A stretch of DNA of 64,000 bases from assembly GCA_964017145.1 (NCBI GenBank), contig OZ024843.1:3924443-3988442 (forward strand). The letters run 5' to 3'. Each line of letters starts with the position of its first letter. Positions within the stretch are counted from its first letter, which is position 1. The notes under the pieces were generated by a model. That model saw only the letters and a program-made list of their open reading frames with translations. It was not told the origin of the DNA and did no database searches. Both the position numbers and the translations under genes were made by a program. Source of the stretch: Agrocybe praecox (Eukaryota; Basidiomycota; Agaricomycetes; Agaricales; Agrocybaceae). Positions 40,139 through 52,938 of the stretch are shown here, one piece after another.

Positions 40139-41341
40139 AGAACATCGAGGGCGAAATTGCGGCCACAGACACGAGACATCCACCTAATCGGATCTCACGC
40201 GGAGCCAATTACTATACTATTCTTTGGGTATTGTTCTCGTATTATTCCTTTCTTTGTCCTCGCTCTCTCCATTTTACCTCATCAAAGTTGAAACTATTTT
40301 AACGACGTTATCAAATACTTTAGGTCCTGGCCATCGTGTCGTGTTGCAAGCGGCGCTTAGAAGATGTATCTTGCGGCAACTTCTATTAAAAAAAGAAGCT
40401 GGCAGCTCTTTAGGATTTCCTGAACGATATCATACCAATGGCGGCTATTTTGGATTATGCCACTTCAAATTAGTCAACTGTATAGAAAACTGACGAAAAA
40501 TGTGTGGTGAGTTTCGGTTAAAGAGGCTGTAATGCTATTCGGGGTAGCAAGATGTCTCCTCCATCACCAACATTTGTCCTTTTTAAAATTTGTACAGAAA
40601 TCAGCCGTGAACCAACGTCCACGACTAGTACACGGGTGCTTTTTTACCGGGCCCCAATCAGTTGACATATTTTGCAACATGCAATACACCCCTCCCACTT
40701 AACCCATACCTGTCGGTGGACAACCGTTACCCAGGGTATGGGTTCTGGGCCTGTGTCATGGCCTTTGAGGCGTATACTGAAAATAGAAATATATATCGAG
40801 AGAGAGAGATCAAACGTTTGGCATAAGGCAGTGAATCACTGTAAATGTGTAGGTGATGGCAATCTGGCCTTTTGTTGTCCACTAATAAGGTCTAAGGCCG
40901 AAGCTAGCCGAAGGCCGCAGGGCTTGCTCAATGTTTAGGTCCAACTACCTAACTCCCAAGTTTTATATAAGCCGAAATAGTATTCAATACAATTTTGAGG
41001 TAGAATATACCTGTAGGTAGTATGATCTCACCGTATTTGCATCATAACTCAAATGCTCATGGACATCGGACCGGGGACAGCGCCTACTGTCAAAGCATGA
41101 GTATATTCTGTTTAGAGTTTCATAATGATCATCCGAAGAAGTTTCCCGAGAATACGGTATATACATGGGTACTCGGAACCACTTCTCTTTTCTTTTTGAG
41201 ACCCGAACTTGCTTGCGCATGCTGTATCAATGTTCTTGAAATGTCAGATTCTTCGAAAAGTGCAGACGGACTAAAAATGACAAGCTCAAAATTGTATGTA
41301 TGTTCATTTTTAGGCTGCGTAAAAAATCGAACCCGGTAATT

Positions 41342-41552
41342 CACGGCAGGCGCCGATACCTGTATCTCTGAGAAACAGGTTCATAAATATAGGTCGTGTG
41401 TATTTATTAACCTGTATGTGGAAGAGATAGGCTCGGGCTTCAAGTTCCCATATATAGTATGTATGGCCAATGCTTGTATATTGGAAATACAGGTCAGTAT
41501 ATACACGCGACCGTTATATATTTCCGATATACCGGTATCGGCGCCTGCCGTG
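41342..41552. mobile_element. 211-bp hairpin-rich element with terminal inverted repeats
   Basis: The left end CACGGCAGGCGCCGATACC is the near-perfect complement of the right end (GGTATCGGCGCCTGCCGTG, 41534-41552). Inside are several short stem-loops with stems of the form CCTGTAT/ATACAGG. Inverted, it is colinear with 48304-48446. No clear target duplication is seen. Short non-autonomous element of unassigned type. Confidence 0.7.
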
Positions 41553-41785
41553 TATAATATGGTGCAAGACACATCAAGGGAAATTTCAGTTTGATAATGG
41601 CAGGTTCTTTCCATTCCAATGGTTCCATAGAGCCAATCGTGTTACTATCAAGATGTACCCGGAATTCCATTGCAAAAGTTCTTACGATGGGGTGTCGGAC
41701 CACTAGGTGATTTATTTGTGTTTTTAGGATCGTCTGACGATCAATCGGATCCTCATGATTCGCTGTAAGGATGAGACGGTGTTGG

Positions 41786-41932
41786 CACCTGTATTTCCAA
41801 GATACAGGTATCGGCTATACTATATATGGGAAGCTGGAGCCCAGTGTATCTTCGACATACAGGTTAATGAATACACGCGACCTGTATTTATTGACCCGTT
41901 TATCCGAGAAACAGGTATCGGCGCCTGCCTTG
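41786..41932. repeat. Partial copy of the hairpin-rich element
   Basis: Opposite orientation to 41342-41552. It contains CCTGTATTTCCAAGATACAG-type stem-loops and ends ACAGGTATCGGCGCCTGCC; the other terminal repeat is missing. Confidence 0.65.
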
Positions 41933-44414
41933 TGATAGCTATCAGCTCATATACATAGTCAGCGCCATTTAGATAAAAGATATTCGGGGATATCTAAAGA
42001 TAGTTTTCCGCTATTTATGGCAGGAGTGAAAAGGGACATAAAAATCATCCACAATGTCCTGTTTTAACATACCTTCAAGTTATACATGCCCTGAGCTTTA
42101 TTAGAAATTACAGAACCATCTCTCTCAGAACATAATAAGTGACTAAAACATAGTAATCAACGAACAAAATGCAGTGCACCACGTTGAATGTATATATGTA
42201 GTTTACTCTTATTGCTTAGGGAAAATGTCAAAATCTGACAGGACTTCCTCGTGTCCTATTAATACTTGCCTGTCACGCTACATATCAAAGCAGCACTAAG
42301 TCCTGTCGTCGAAGCAGGATTTTTTGTGCAGCTCTTTTAAGGGAAACATGCTAATGATATGTCTCGGCTTCAATCAACCATTCACGCGGTGCAAAGAGCT
42401 TAATACCATTATTAAATGATTACACATACTTTATATACCTAAGGGGTACCAGTTGAGAAAAGAAAGCATCCATATTTGAGCTTGTCCGACGCTCAAGCGA
42501 CGCTTGAGGCATCAAGAAGTCTCACTTGACGGCACTTGGATCGAAGCCGAACTCGGAAATATGACTTGCCGTAATGCCGTCTGGGTTCGAACTTTGATCA
42601 ACGTGTCGCGCGTCGCGTTGCTGCCGCGGCCCCTTCGCCTCTTTGTACCACCACAAACAGACTGGGCGTATTTATCCTCCCTCTCAATCAAAACCTTCTG
42701 CCTAACCAAAGAAATCTCCAAGCTTTCTCTACGACATATGCGCTATTCCGTCCGCAATCAACACGATTATCGTTGCATGGCAGGCGTGCCGCATGCTCCA
42801 AATTTCCCGACAGACAACGTCCGCAACCTCAATGTCAGTGTAGCACCCTCATTTATACACGAAAATCCACACTAATGATTGACTGCATGTCCCTATATTT
42901 TGGGTGGGTCGTTGCCAGACGTCAAGCGTAGGGGTTCTCGCTGTTCAATATGCGGTATGTTAGTGATTCATATATGCTCATATATTCAAATGTTCCCCTT
43001 TTAAAATCATTCTTCTTGCAGGAAAACATAAGCTGGCTAGTCAAAATACACCAATTCTGCACAACCGGCCTATTTGCAATTATCGACATTGTAAAATGGT
43101 CTATTCTATGGTATGTTACATGATCTTTCCCATATCGGCTTTTTAACACGTATACATTGATCGTTTTGAACGCAACGCATCTCAAACAACGAGTAAACAA
43201 TGCAACCGAAGATTATATATCGTCAGTGTTAGGTTCTACTTACCAAAACATAATCCCCAAGACCTACACATACTTTCTCCTGTGCAGCCCCGTTCGGAAG
43301 TGCGAATACGAACATTTTCGGGGTACCGGTAAGTGACGGTCCATCTCCTATACACTCTCGCGTCAATTTTTCACCTCGGAACAGATACTTAACCTATAAA
43401 TTCTCAGTTAATTCGACGTCCAAAATCGCTCCGCCCGTTTGACGTCTCTAAACCACGGAAATCGACATTCCCGGAGTGTATATTCTGTTACGTATGATCT
43501 CAATTCAGTCTGCGATACGCTTTTTGTTGTGTGCAGACATTGTACATAGTAAAAATAAATACTGCTATGATATTGATTAGTCAACCATCCAAAATGCCGT
43601 CTAAGAGGGTCTCTGCATTATATCTCTGATAGTAGTACCAACTCTTATCTTCGAGACAATATTTTAGGACTGTATTTGGTGGGGTCACAAAAGCAGGAGA
43701 AAGTACTGAAATCATGACGGATTTGGCACCAGCTTCTCCTGCTTCAAAACAGCATAATTGAGTGCATCTGTTAAATATCGCAAGTTGCGTAGTACTGCGC
43801 ATCATATGTGGTGGTACACTCAAGGTATTTGAAGGCTATCTTTCATCACGAACTTATTGCTCCAGGAATACTTTCGCCCGAGCCTCTGAACCCTGTCCAA
43901 AATTAAATTACAGTAATTTTTCCTTTGAGAGTTCGCCACGCCTTTCGAAAATTAACAGCAAACACCTATGTAATGGCCTTCTAAGCGTCCTTAAAATCGC
44001 GCGTAGGTAATTAGAATAGATATGTACCGTAAAGCCTCGAGGTACACATGTACAATCTCGTATGTACACGTGGACGAATCAATTATCATGATTCGGTTCC
44101 GAGAGCGCTTTCAACTTTCGAGCAGAACGCCACAAGAGCGCCCACAGGGGTCATGGCCGCGGTGGACATGATAATGATAATGCAGGAATTGGGGGAATTT
44201 GGCAAGGGTCCCAATCGAAGGGCAGCGCTGCGGTCACTAGTAATAATTAAGTACTACTACGGCTTAGAAAATAAAATAATACACCGATTCGGATATGTGC
44301 ATGGTGTATATAAGTATGGTGGTCGGTATGTACGTATGGTGATCGCTGGCGCTTTGGGTTGTGATTTCAAGGTCCGTAGCCAAGATGAGTTTAGTGTTTT
44401 TTTGCTGTAGTCAC

Positions 44415-45420
44415 ATGATATAAATATAGCTACATAGTTACAAGCTAGTTATTGTACAAAAAGGTTAGACTGGAGCCTGGGAGAAAAGTGAGACGTAAGA
44501 ATAAGTAACAGCATCGAACCACTCCCTATCACCGTTGTACCGTCCTTCTCGCTCGCGCCCATGCTCCTCAACATCGCTGTCTCGGCATCATTCATCCTTC
44601 ATCGTCCGAACCGCTGTTCATTGTTGTGCTTGCTGTTCATCGTCATCAACATCGTCACGGTCCTTTGACGTCTTGTGATGTAACCATTAGCGTTCCTCCT
44701 CATCCCCTGGACGCCACCCCTCGCCTCCAAAAAACAACCGAGCCCACTGTCTCCATTGCCATCGTTGCCACCGTTGTTCTTCGCAGCTGTGTTGGCCATC
44801 CTCGGCATCATTGATGCTGTTGAGCGTTGTCCTTTGATACAATCACAATCAAAATCAGTGTCGCCATTTTTGGTTCACCGTTGTACTTTTTTTGTCATTG
44901 CTGCGGTCGTTCGTCGTCGTTGTGCATCGTGGTGATCACCGTTGTTGTTGCCTGCTTTCGAAATTGTGTGCGCAGTCATTTTGAACTCCGAATGTGCTGT
45001 GGGAATCGGGATGCCGTTGTGCGGCTGCGAGTGATTCACGTGCCTTTGTTTGTTTACTGCCGCCACGCTCATACCATTTACAGTAATTCCTACCTTGTTC
45101 CTCGTGTGCTCTCCCTTACAGGATGCCAGGATGCTCCGCTCCGAGAAAGACAGAACTAGATAGGTAAGCTGGTTCAAAGAGCCCCAGGTGTATGCTGATT
45201 TGACCCTGATGCAGGTGAACAAATGGCGAAAACTGAAGAACGACTATGCGCGGCGATGGTGGGTGTACCAAAGGGTCTTCACAAGCAGGTAAGCATAAGC
45301 TCGTGTTCCGACCTCATAAAGTGAAATCTCACCTTGTTTGGTTCAATTTTCGTAGAAAGCGCATCCAAAAGCCCGCGTGATAAATGATAACCGTCTATTA
45401 CAGTGTTCATAGCATCAGTG
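44415..45420. other. Spacer between duplication copies A and B
   Basis: About 1 kb including a GT/TC-rich tract (44530-45130) rich in cgttg and catcg words. Frames on both strands look like low-complexity artefacts; no gene supported. Confidence 0.35.
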
Positions 45421-45953
45421 ACAATAATATCCGTCCGAATTTTGTCACGAAATCTACCCATGGACCATTCTGGTCGGTCATTGACGCGTTAGCACGCCGA
45501 AAACGCGCTCTTCGCGTTCTGGTTTCTTCTCTTTTTCTCATGACTCTCACTAGACCGTCACAGACAACACCAAAGTCCACCTCTCTTGCTCAATCGCAAA
45601 ATCATGGTATCAGCTGATATTCCCCGAAGACTTGGTGATGCCTGCTGGTATATGGCTCATGGCTTGTCAAAAAGTTTCTGTGATATTTCTGGAGTGCGTT
45701 ACAAGTTTCAGGGAGACGATGTAATACAAGACAGAACATCCATTATCCCCCATGCTCCGCGCCTCATCGATCATCCATCATGCCCCATCTCTATATCGAC
45801 ATCTCAAATGGCTCCCACGACTTCAGGTTTCCCAGTTATAACCTTATCCATCATGCTGTGCCAGACACGCCTTCAGGTATCCCAGGTATCCCAGGTATAA
45901 CCTCAGGCCTCGAGGCCTCATCCATCCTGTTTGCAAAGACGAGTCCGACTGTC

Positions 45954-46345
45954 TCAGGAGCTGAAGGCTATTAGTGAAATGATAGCAATGAAAAATACTG
46001 ATCCTCTTACTCACAAGTAGAATCGCCCGCGATCATGATGGTGTGCTTGATTGTCAAATTTCGGGCGTTTTTGAATTGCTCGTGCTCCATGGGCCCTTGA
46101 AGCCTATTTTCTCTCTGCAGATTATGCCCAGAAATTAAAATTGATCCTTCAACGAGGGTGCCCACTGCGCCTTCGAATTGCTTGTACGACCACAGGTTTT
46201 GTTGGTTTTGGTCTGGATTGGTGGACTGGCCCGTTTCCTTGTTATCGTTGACGATGCCTTGGATCGTGTTTCCCTCGCCAGGGAAGGTTGGTCTAATGGG
46301 TGTGGGTTGATTATTAAGCTGGGGGAGCCTTGTTGTGTTCGACAT
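45954..46345 (-). CDS. Two-repeat family protein 6
   Basis: Function unknown; duplicate of the gene at 40089. The unspliced frame is 46345-46007 (112 aa). A GT-AG intron (46014-45968) gives 46345-46015 plus 45967-45954 and the ending DSTSFSS (114 aa). The pseudo-repeats are WSYKQFEGAVGTLVEG, SILISGH and MEHEQFKNARNLTIKH, TIMIAGDS. Substitutions relative to copy 5 spare the Q-F, hydrophobic and Gly positions, which suggests the protein was under selection after duplication (to be tested by codon analysis). TATA element at 46385-46394. Confidence 0.75.
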
Positions 46346-46384
46346 TGTACTGGGTCGAGTATGGGTTAATGGAATTAGTATCCA

Positions 46385-46394
46385 TTCTTATAGC
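46385..46394 (-). promoter_or_regulatory. TATA element of two-repeat gene 6
   Basis: GCTATAAGAA on the minus strand, about 45 bp upstream of the ATG at 46345; one base differs from the copy 5 element. Confidence 0.5.
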
Positions 46395-47484
46395 AAAAAA
46401 TCGAGGGCGAAATTGCGGCCATAAACACGAGATATCCATCTAATTGGCTCTCACGCGGAGCCAATCACTATACTATTTTTTGGGTATTGCTCTTGCCATA
46501 TTCCTTTCTTTGTCCTCGGTCTCTCTATTTTATCGCACCAAATTCGGAACTATTTTACAGATGTGTTATCAATTACGTTACTAGGTCGTCGCGGTCATGT
46601 CGCGGAATTGTAACCGGGGCTTCGAAGATGAAATCTTGCGGCGGCTTCTATCAACTTGTTTTTTTTTTAAAGTTGCAGCTCTGTAGGTGAACAGGATTCC
46701 CTGAACGATATCATACCAACGGCAGCTATTTTGGACTAGCTATGTCACTTCAAATTAGTCGACTGGTCACTGCATAGGAAACTAACCAACCTTAACATAT
46801 ATCGAGAGAGAGTAAACGTTTCAAGGCTAAGACAGTGAATCATAAATGTGTGGGTAATGGACAGTAAACTGTTCTTTTGTTGTCCGTCGATAAGTTCTAA
46901 GGCCGAAGGGCTTGCTCAATGTTTAGGTCCACGGTTGACTTCCTCTTAACCCACACCCCTCATAGATCATAACCCCTTATAACCCATACTTTTCTCGATC
47001 CACCAAGTCAGTTCGCAGGGAAATGAACAACGCATAACCCATCCCCTTTTGGAATTAAGTTTTTTTCTTCGTTGCCGGGTATTTTGACACATTAATACAC
47101 TGGACTCCCTCTTAATCCATACCTGTCAGTGGACGGCCAAAAGTATGGGTTATGAGGGGTCATGGGCGGTGAGGGATATTCTAAAAATATAAAAATTGAG
47201 AGAAAACAAACCTTGGGCATAAGACATTGAGTCATAAATGGATGGTTAATGACCTCTAGTCTGTATTTTTATCACAATATGAACCATACATGCGAATAAA
47301 AGTGTTGCCGTCGTCGTCGTGGTCCTTGATTTGAATGTTCTCACGCATGTTGAATGTATTTGGGCATCTGGACTGGTACTTTTCTTTCATATGAACGCAT
47401 AAACTAGCTTAAAAGGGTATTTCATGACGCAATCTTATGTTAGATCCATCATAAATGTTCCCCATGTAGCATCAAACCACAACG

Positions 47485-48004
47485 TTGACAGGGACACAGG
47501 AGAAGACGACAGAAAACACGGGAAATCTCGAAGGCTCAGCTAACGGGACAAGAGGTACAATTGAGGATATCATACTCGACCCGGCAGAAGATACTGTCCA
47601 CGAGATTGACGAAGACAGTGCAGTCCATCTTAAGTGCCCGCCGGCGATGGTCCTGTTCAGACCAAACAACCTTACGTCGTTACGATTCCAGGGATAACCG
47701 AGGGCCTCGTACCGCTGACGCCGACCCAAAAAATCTTCACAGAGGAGAGGCGAGGCGGCATAAAATGCAACTCCTCGGCTATGTGTTCACAGACTATAAG
47801 TCTCAAGGCCAAACCATAGACCGCGTGATAATAGTAATATATGGACTACTATCGGATGGGGCTTCATCACCGTTTGGAGTGTACAGTATGTTGTTGTCTA
47901 GAAGCAGAGAGAGATCGACAATTAGGCTTTTGAGGGACTACAATTTGGTTCAGAACCAGCTTTCCGGTGACTTGAGATTGGAAATGGAGAGGATTGGAAG
48001 TTGA
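47485..48004 (+). pseudogene. PIF1/Helitron-type helicase C-terminal fragment
   Basis: ANGTRGTIEDIILDPAED, HLKCPPAMVLFRPNN, then after frame changes GYVFTDYKSQGQTIDRVII and SRSRERSTIRLLRDYN. These are the same final motifs as at 33645-34984, but the sequence is divergent and on the other strand. The last part is one frame (47561-48004). Motifs I-III are absent. It lies inside DNA present only in duplication copy B. Confidence 0.7.
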
Positions 48005-48303
48005 TTGGAAGAGCTAACGAGAAAAACCAAATAAAGACAAACAAATAGTCAACATTTTACATGATACTATTAATAGGGTTTTTGGAGGACGCCCATCAAC
48101 AAAAGCGACAAGAGCTCACCTTCGAACAGAAGGTCCTTCCAAGGACCACAAGGACCACCACGTGTGCAAGTCTATCTGATATCTCGCGTCTGATTAGAAG
48201 AACAACATTTCCTTTCAAGGCTTTACATTTACAGTGAATGGCTTTCCTTAATGTTTAGAATTCCAGATTTGTCTTCAAACCTTATCAGCTCGCGTGTATA
48301 TTG

Positions 48304-48446
48304 TCCTGCATTTGCGAGATGCAGGTATCGGCCATACTATATATAGGAATCCCGAGCCTGTATCTTCGGCATACAGGTTAATAAATACACGCGACCTGTA
48401 TTTATTAACCTGTTTCTCGGAGAAACAGGTATCGCCGCCTGCCGTG
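48304..48446. repeat. Hairpin-rich element, copy in duplication B insert
   Basis: Three consecutive stem-loops: CCTGCAT/ATGCAGG, CCTGTAT/ATACAGG and the nearly perfect palindrome CCTGTTTCTCGGAGAAACAG (48409 on). Ends ACAGGTATCGCCGCCTGCCG. Reverse-complemented it aligns with 41342-41552, but the other terminal repeat is missing. Confidence 0.65.
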
Positions 48447-51400
48447 CCATACCTTGACCTTCAAACAAGGTTGGCCCGTGTTGGTGGGGACTTATAAGGG
48501 CCGCCTTGCGTGGAAAGGTTCTCTCGCTTTTGCTGATGTGTGAATTGTCGTGTACAGGAACCTTACTGTTAACACAGCAAGCCAACTATCATTTTCTATG
48601 CTCCGTTTTCGAGCTAGTGGTACTGTGTAGTATGTAACTAGTACAACGTGTTTCTTCAATATATTATTATTATTATTTTCGACAATTTTTCGGATCTATT
48701 TCTAGCATACACTATTAAATCTGCATGCTATCTAATCTAATACTCTGTCCCAGCTAATAGATTGGCCAGACAGGGACTGGATTGTATGCCATCCTTGTTA
48801 CAAGACGGCTCTGCCCACTTACATTACATAGATACGTTGAAGGCCGGATTTTCGACGACGGCTCATTGCAACAACAATATAAGCTATCCTTCACAGACTT
48901 TACAGAATGGTACATATGGAAATTAGGCACCGTACATGGGACGAAAAGTGAAAGTGTACCACAAGGACAATAAGGTCTAGAAGGAAAGGAATGTAGAGAA
49001 GCTGTTTCAAGGAACATAGAATGAAGGAGGGTGAATAAACGAATGACGAAGGAATATAAGATAAAAAGAATCATATGATGTTACGAAAAAAGGTATTCGC
49101 TAACAGTATATCGACGCCCTAGCGACGATCTTCACGAGTAACGTAAAATGCCAAATTCTCGTTGATAGTCATTCACAGGTCAACGAGACATCCAAATAAA
49201 GACCGGCTTCGGAAAGTTTAAATACGAAGGATATGGACATTCATTGTCCCTTCAATGGTATCACCGACTTTTCCAAGTTGCTAAACTCGACGCGGTGCTT
49301 CCGAGCTAGCTGTTTAAGTCGTAGATTTGATTCAGAAAGATCCAGCAGTAGTGGTAATTCTGACATGCATCAGTAACCTTACAATTTACTTGTCCGCTTT
49401 TGGCCGCTTTTAGCTTATTTCTCGATTTCAAAAAAGCTACTAGCTAAAAAAGGTGAAAAGTTACGCTATTTTATCACCATTTTGGCCCTAAATCCGTGCA
49501 ATTTATTTCCTACTGTTTCACCAAGGAATCAACTTTTTGATTTCAGGCACCTAGGTTTTTTAGCTTGTTACTTTGACGCTTTTTTTTTTGGTTGTACAAC
49601 CACAAAAAATTAAATTGTTAAACTTCTGATGTGTTAATACTTACATCAGCTTGATTTGGCTTAACCCCTCGCCGATGGGAGATTCTGGAAAATTGTCTCT
49701 ACTGAATCCTTTGTTCAGAGAATAATAATATCATTCCAATAATTCGTTGCATACTAGATATAGAGTCAACCTCATTCGCAGTACGAATAAATGCAGATTT
49801 CCGTGGACATCGGACAGCGCCTACTGTCAAAGCATGAGTAATCCGGTCTAGACTTTCTAACGACACCATATGATCCGAAGAAGTTTACTGAGAATACGGT
49901 ATATACACGGGTAGTTGGAACCACCGCTCTATATTTCTTTTTTGAGACCTAAACATGCTTGCCCATGCTTCTATATGTAATATAATGCCTTATTACTCTT
50001 ATTGCTTAGAGAAAATGTCAAAATCTGACAGGACTTCCTTGTGTCCTGTCAATACCTGCCTGTTACGCAGCACTAAGTCCTGTCATCGAAGCAGGATTTT
50101 TTGTGCATTTTTTTTAAGGTAATTCAAGCGGAACATACTGATCATATGTCTCGGTCGGCTTCAATCAGCCATTCACGCAGTGCACCAAAGTATAATACTA
50201 GTAGTAGTATATAATAATTACACAGACCCTCAATACCTAACGAGTACCAGTTGAGGAAAGAAAGCATCCATATTCGAGCTTGTCCGATGCTTAATCAACC
50301 GAAGCTTGAGGCATCACGAAGTCACTTGACGGGCCCGTGATGCCGTCTGGGTTCGAACTTTAATCAACGTGTCGCGCGTCGCGTTGCTGCTGCCGCCTGC
50401 GGCCACTCTCCTTCTAGCACCACGAACAGACTGGGCGTGACTATCGTCCCTCTCAATCAAAACCTTCTGCCTAACCAAAGAAATCTCCAAGCTTTCTCTA
50501 CGACATATGCGCTATTCCGTCCGCAATCAACACGATTATCGTTGCATGGCAGGCGTGCCGCATGCTCCAAATTTCCCGACAGACAACGTCCGCAGCCACA
50601 AATGTCAGTGTATCACCCGTATTTATACACGAAAATCCGTGTCTTTGAGCTATACAGATTTTTATATGCTCATATATTTGAATGTTCTACTTTTTAAAAG
50701 CATTCTTACCGCAGCAGAACATGAGCTGGCTAGTCAGAATACACCAATTCTGCGCAACCGGTCTATTGGCAAGTATCGAACGCAACGCACCTCAAACAAC
50801 GAGTAAACAACACAACCGAAGATTATCCATTAGCCAGTGTTATGCTCTACTCACCGAGACAGGATCCCCAAGACTTACACATAATACTTCCCGTGCAGCC
50901 TCGTTCGGAAGTGCGAATGCGAACATTTTCAGGGTACCGGTAAGTGACGGTCCATGTCCTATACACTCTCGCATCAATTTTTTCACGTCGGAACAGATGC
51001 TTACCCTATAAATTCTCAGTTAATTGGACGTCCAAAATCGCTCCGCCCGTTTGACGTCTCTAAACCACGGAAATCGACATGCCCGGAGTGTATATTCTGA
51101 TACGTATGATCTCAATCTAGTCTGCGTTACGCTTTTTGTTGTGTACTGACATTGTACTTAGTAAAAAAAAAAAACTGCTATGATATCAATTAATCAACGA
51201 TCCAAGATGCCGTCTAAGAGGGTCTCTATATCATAGCTCTGATAACAGTAAAGACTCCTGTCTTTAGGACAGTATATAATCGTGTTTTTAAGACGGACTT
51301 GGCACCAGCTTCAAACCAGGATGATTTAGTGTATCTGTTAAATCTTGTTGTCTTTGTGCTGATTGAATTATCTTTTGCTAATCACTGCTGCTCTGCACTG

Positions 51401-52410
51401 CTCAATGCTTTGCCACTTCCGACGCCGGCTATATTTGTCCCCTTGTCGTGGACCGCTATTCAGAAGACGCGCATCTTGAAGCTAAAGGGTGTTGTGGTTT
51501 TGGCTGGTTGAATGGGATCCCTATGTGCGTGCAATGCTCCCTCCTCTTGGAACATTACTTACTGTTTCTCCCTCCTTTTTTGAATTCCATAGACAGTCAT
51601 AACGGGAAACCCAGGTACGTATTTTGAATTAGCATCAGTGCCGTACATCCACTCATTTCTGCTCCCCAGAACCGATCACAATAATCATTAAAATTCTCTG
51701 TCGTAGGTCGCTATGTTCTCATTCAGCTGGATTCGGGCTCCAAACTGATGCCAACTTTAGATTATTGTGAAACTTCACCGGATTCAAGTCAGTTTAGATG
51801 GATAAATATAGCAGAAGTGGCCTGCACGGCGCGCCTCTGCAATGAGGAGCTTATAACTAATGTGTAGCGTAGTTTTTCACTTAGAGCTTGGGGCACAATT
51901 GGAGCCTGTTGGATGTATTTGATAGCAATAATAAATTGATTTTTATGATTATCAGAAGCCGATGTGAATGGCTAACAGAAGGAATATCACGACTACCGAA
52001 TGACTGAGGAGTAGCAATTGTCCGACTAAGGTGGTACTTGCCTCTGAAGTAGTTGACTGTTAACCGACCACCCAGTCGGACATCACTCAAAAAAAACGAC
52101 AATTTTGCATAGATTAGTCAGTCCCATCAATTACTGACTGATGCGTGACTACAATCTGACTACCCTACGACTTTGCTTTTCACTGAGAGTTATGTAGTAC
52201 TACACATCATATATGGTGGTATACTCAAGGTATTTGAGAGCTATCTTTCATCACGAACTTGATGCATCAGGAATACTTATGACCGAGCCTCTGAACCCTG
52301 TCCGAAAATAAATAATAATAATTCTCCCGTTGAGAGTTTGCCACGCCTTTCGAAAATTAACAGCAAACACCTATGTAATGGCCTTCTAAGCGTCATTAAA
52401 ATCGCGCGTA

Positions 52411-52938
52411 TAGTGCCAGTCACCACCTCCCTGATAGCTCCCGTTCGGGGTCAAGAAATTTTTTATAGATTTTTTCCAATTTTATTTGGGAAGAAACCCA
52501 TCTAAAAAACGCCATTTCCGTCGAGTTCTCATTTTTCCCCACGGTATTTCACTTTTTTGGGGGTCGGAGGAAAAAAAACCGGTTCCAAAATGAAATTATT
52601 TCAAGTCAGCTGGACAGAAAATGTTGGAAAATGCAATTTCGCGTGCTTTTTGGCGAAATCCCTTGCCTGTCGGGCCAATTTACCTAATTTGGCAGCCAGT
52701 ACCTTCCATTTTGGGATGATCCTAACCCTAGGGTTGGGTTTATTTCACTTTTTCGGGGTCGAAATTTTCAAATGTTGTCCAATCAACACAAAAATCACAC
52801 CGTTGATAGCCCTCATCATTCTAAGCACATTTATGCAGTTTTGGGGAAAATTGGGGTGCCGGAGGAAATGTAGTTTTTGATGGTATGTTTTTGTTTGTTT
52901 ACTGCCAAACCAGTGATCGCGAGGTGGTGACGCGCACT
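52411..52938. mobile_element. 528-bp MITE-like insertion in duplication copy B
   Basis: Copy A reads uninterrupted through the site (GCGCGTAGGTAATTAG near 44000-44013), while copy B has an insert between GCGCGTA and GGTAATT. GTA is present on both sides (52408-52410, 52939-52941). Ends TAGTGCCAGTCACCACCTC and GAGGTGGTGACGCGCACT form an imperfect inverted repeat. There is no coding sequence inside. Confidence 0.75.

Larger units (their letters stand above)
38808..44414. repeat. Segmental duplication, copy A
   Basis: Homologous in the same orientation and order to 45421-53338. Shared landmarks: the ACGCGTTAGCACGCCGAAAA block (38869 and 45483), an upstream block with CTTGGTGATG (near 39415 and 45630), the two-repeat gene (39695-40089 and 45954-46345), a TATCGAGAGAGAG tract (40793 and 46798), TGTCAAAATCTGACAGGACT (42227 and 50018), a 148-bp identical block (42678-42825 and 50447-50594) and the terminal AAGATGAGT block (44384 and 53308). 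Identity is high but imperfect. Copy A uniquely has about 950 bp (near 41225-42190) holding hairpin elements. Confidence 0.85.

Noticed and set aside
42575..42600. GGGTTCGAAC word resembling a tRNA B box (also at 50345)
   Set aside because: No acceptor stem, anticodon arm or A box can be folded around it.
44048..44410. 120-aa plus-strand frame partly shared with 53002-53196
   Set aside because: The shared part is just duplicated DNA; the reading breaks in copy B and there is no protein-like composition.
51299..51511. 70-aa plus frame in the insert unique to duplication B, followed by splice-like sites
   Set aside because: Looks like possible gene debris, but no homologous family or continuous exon set could be supported.
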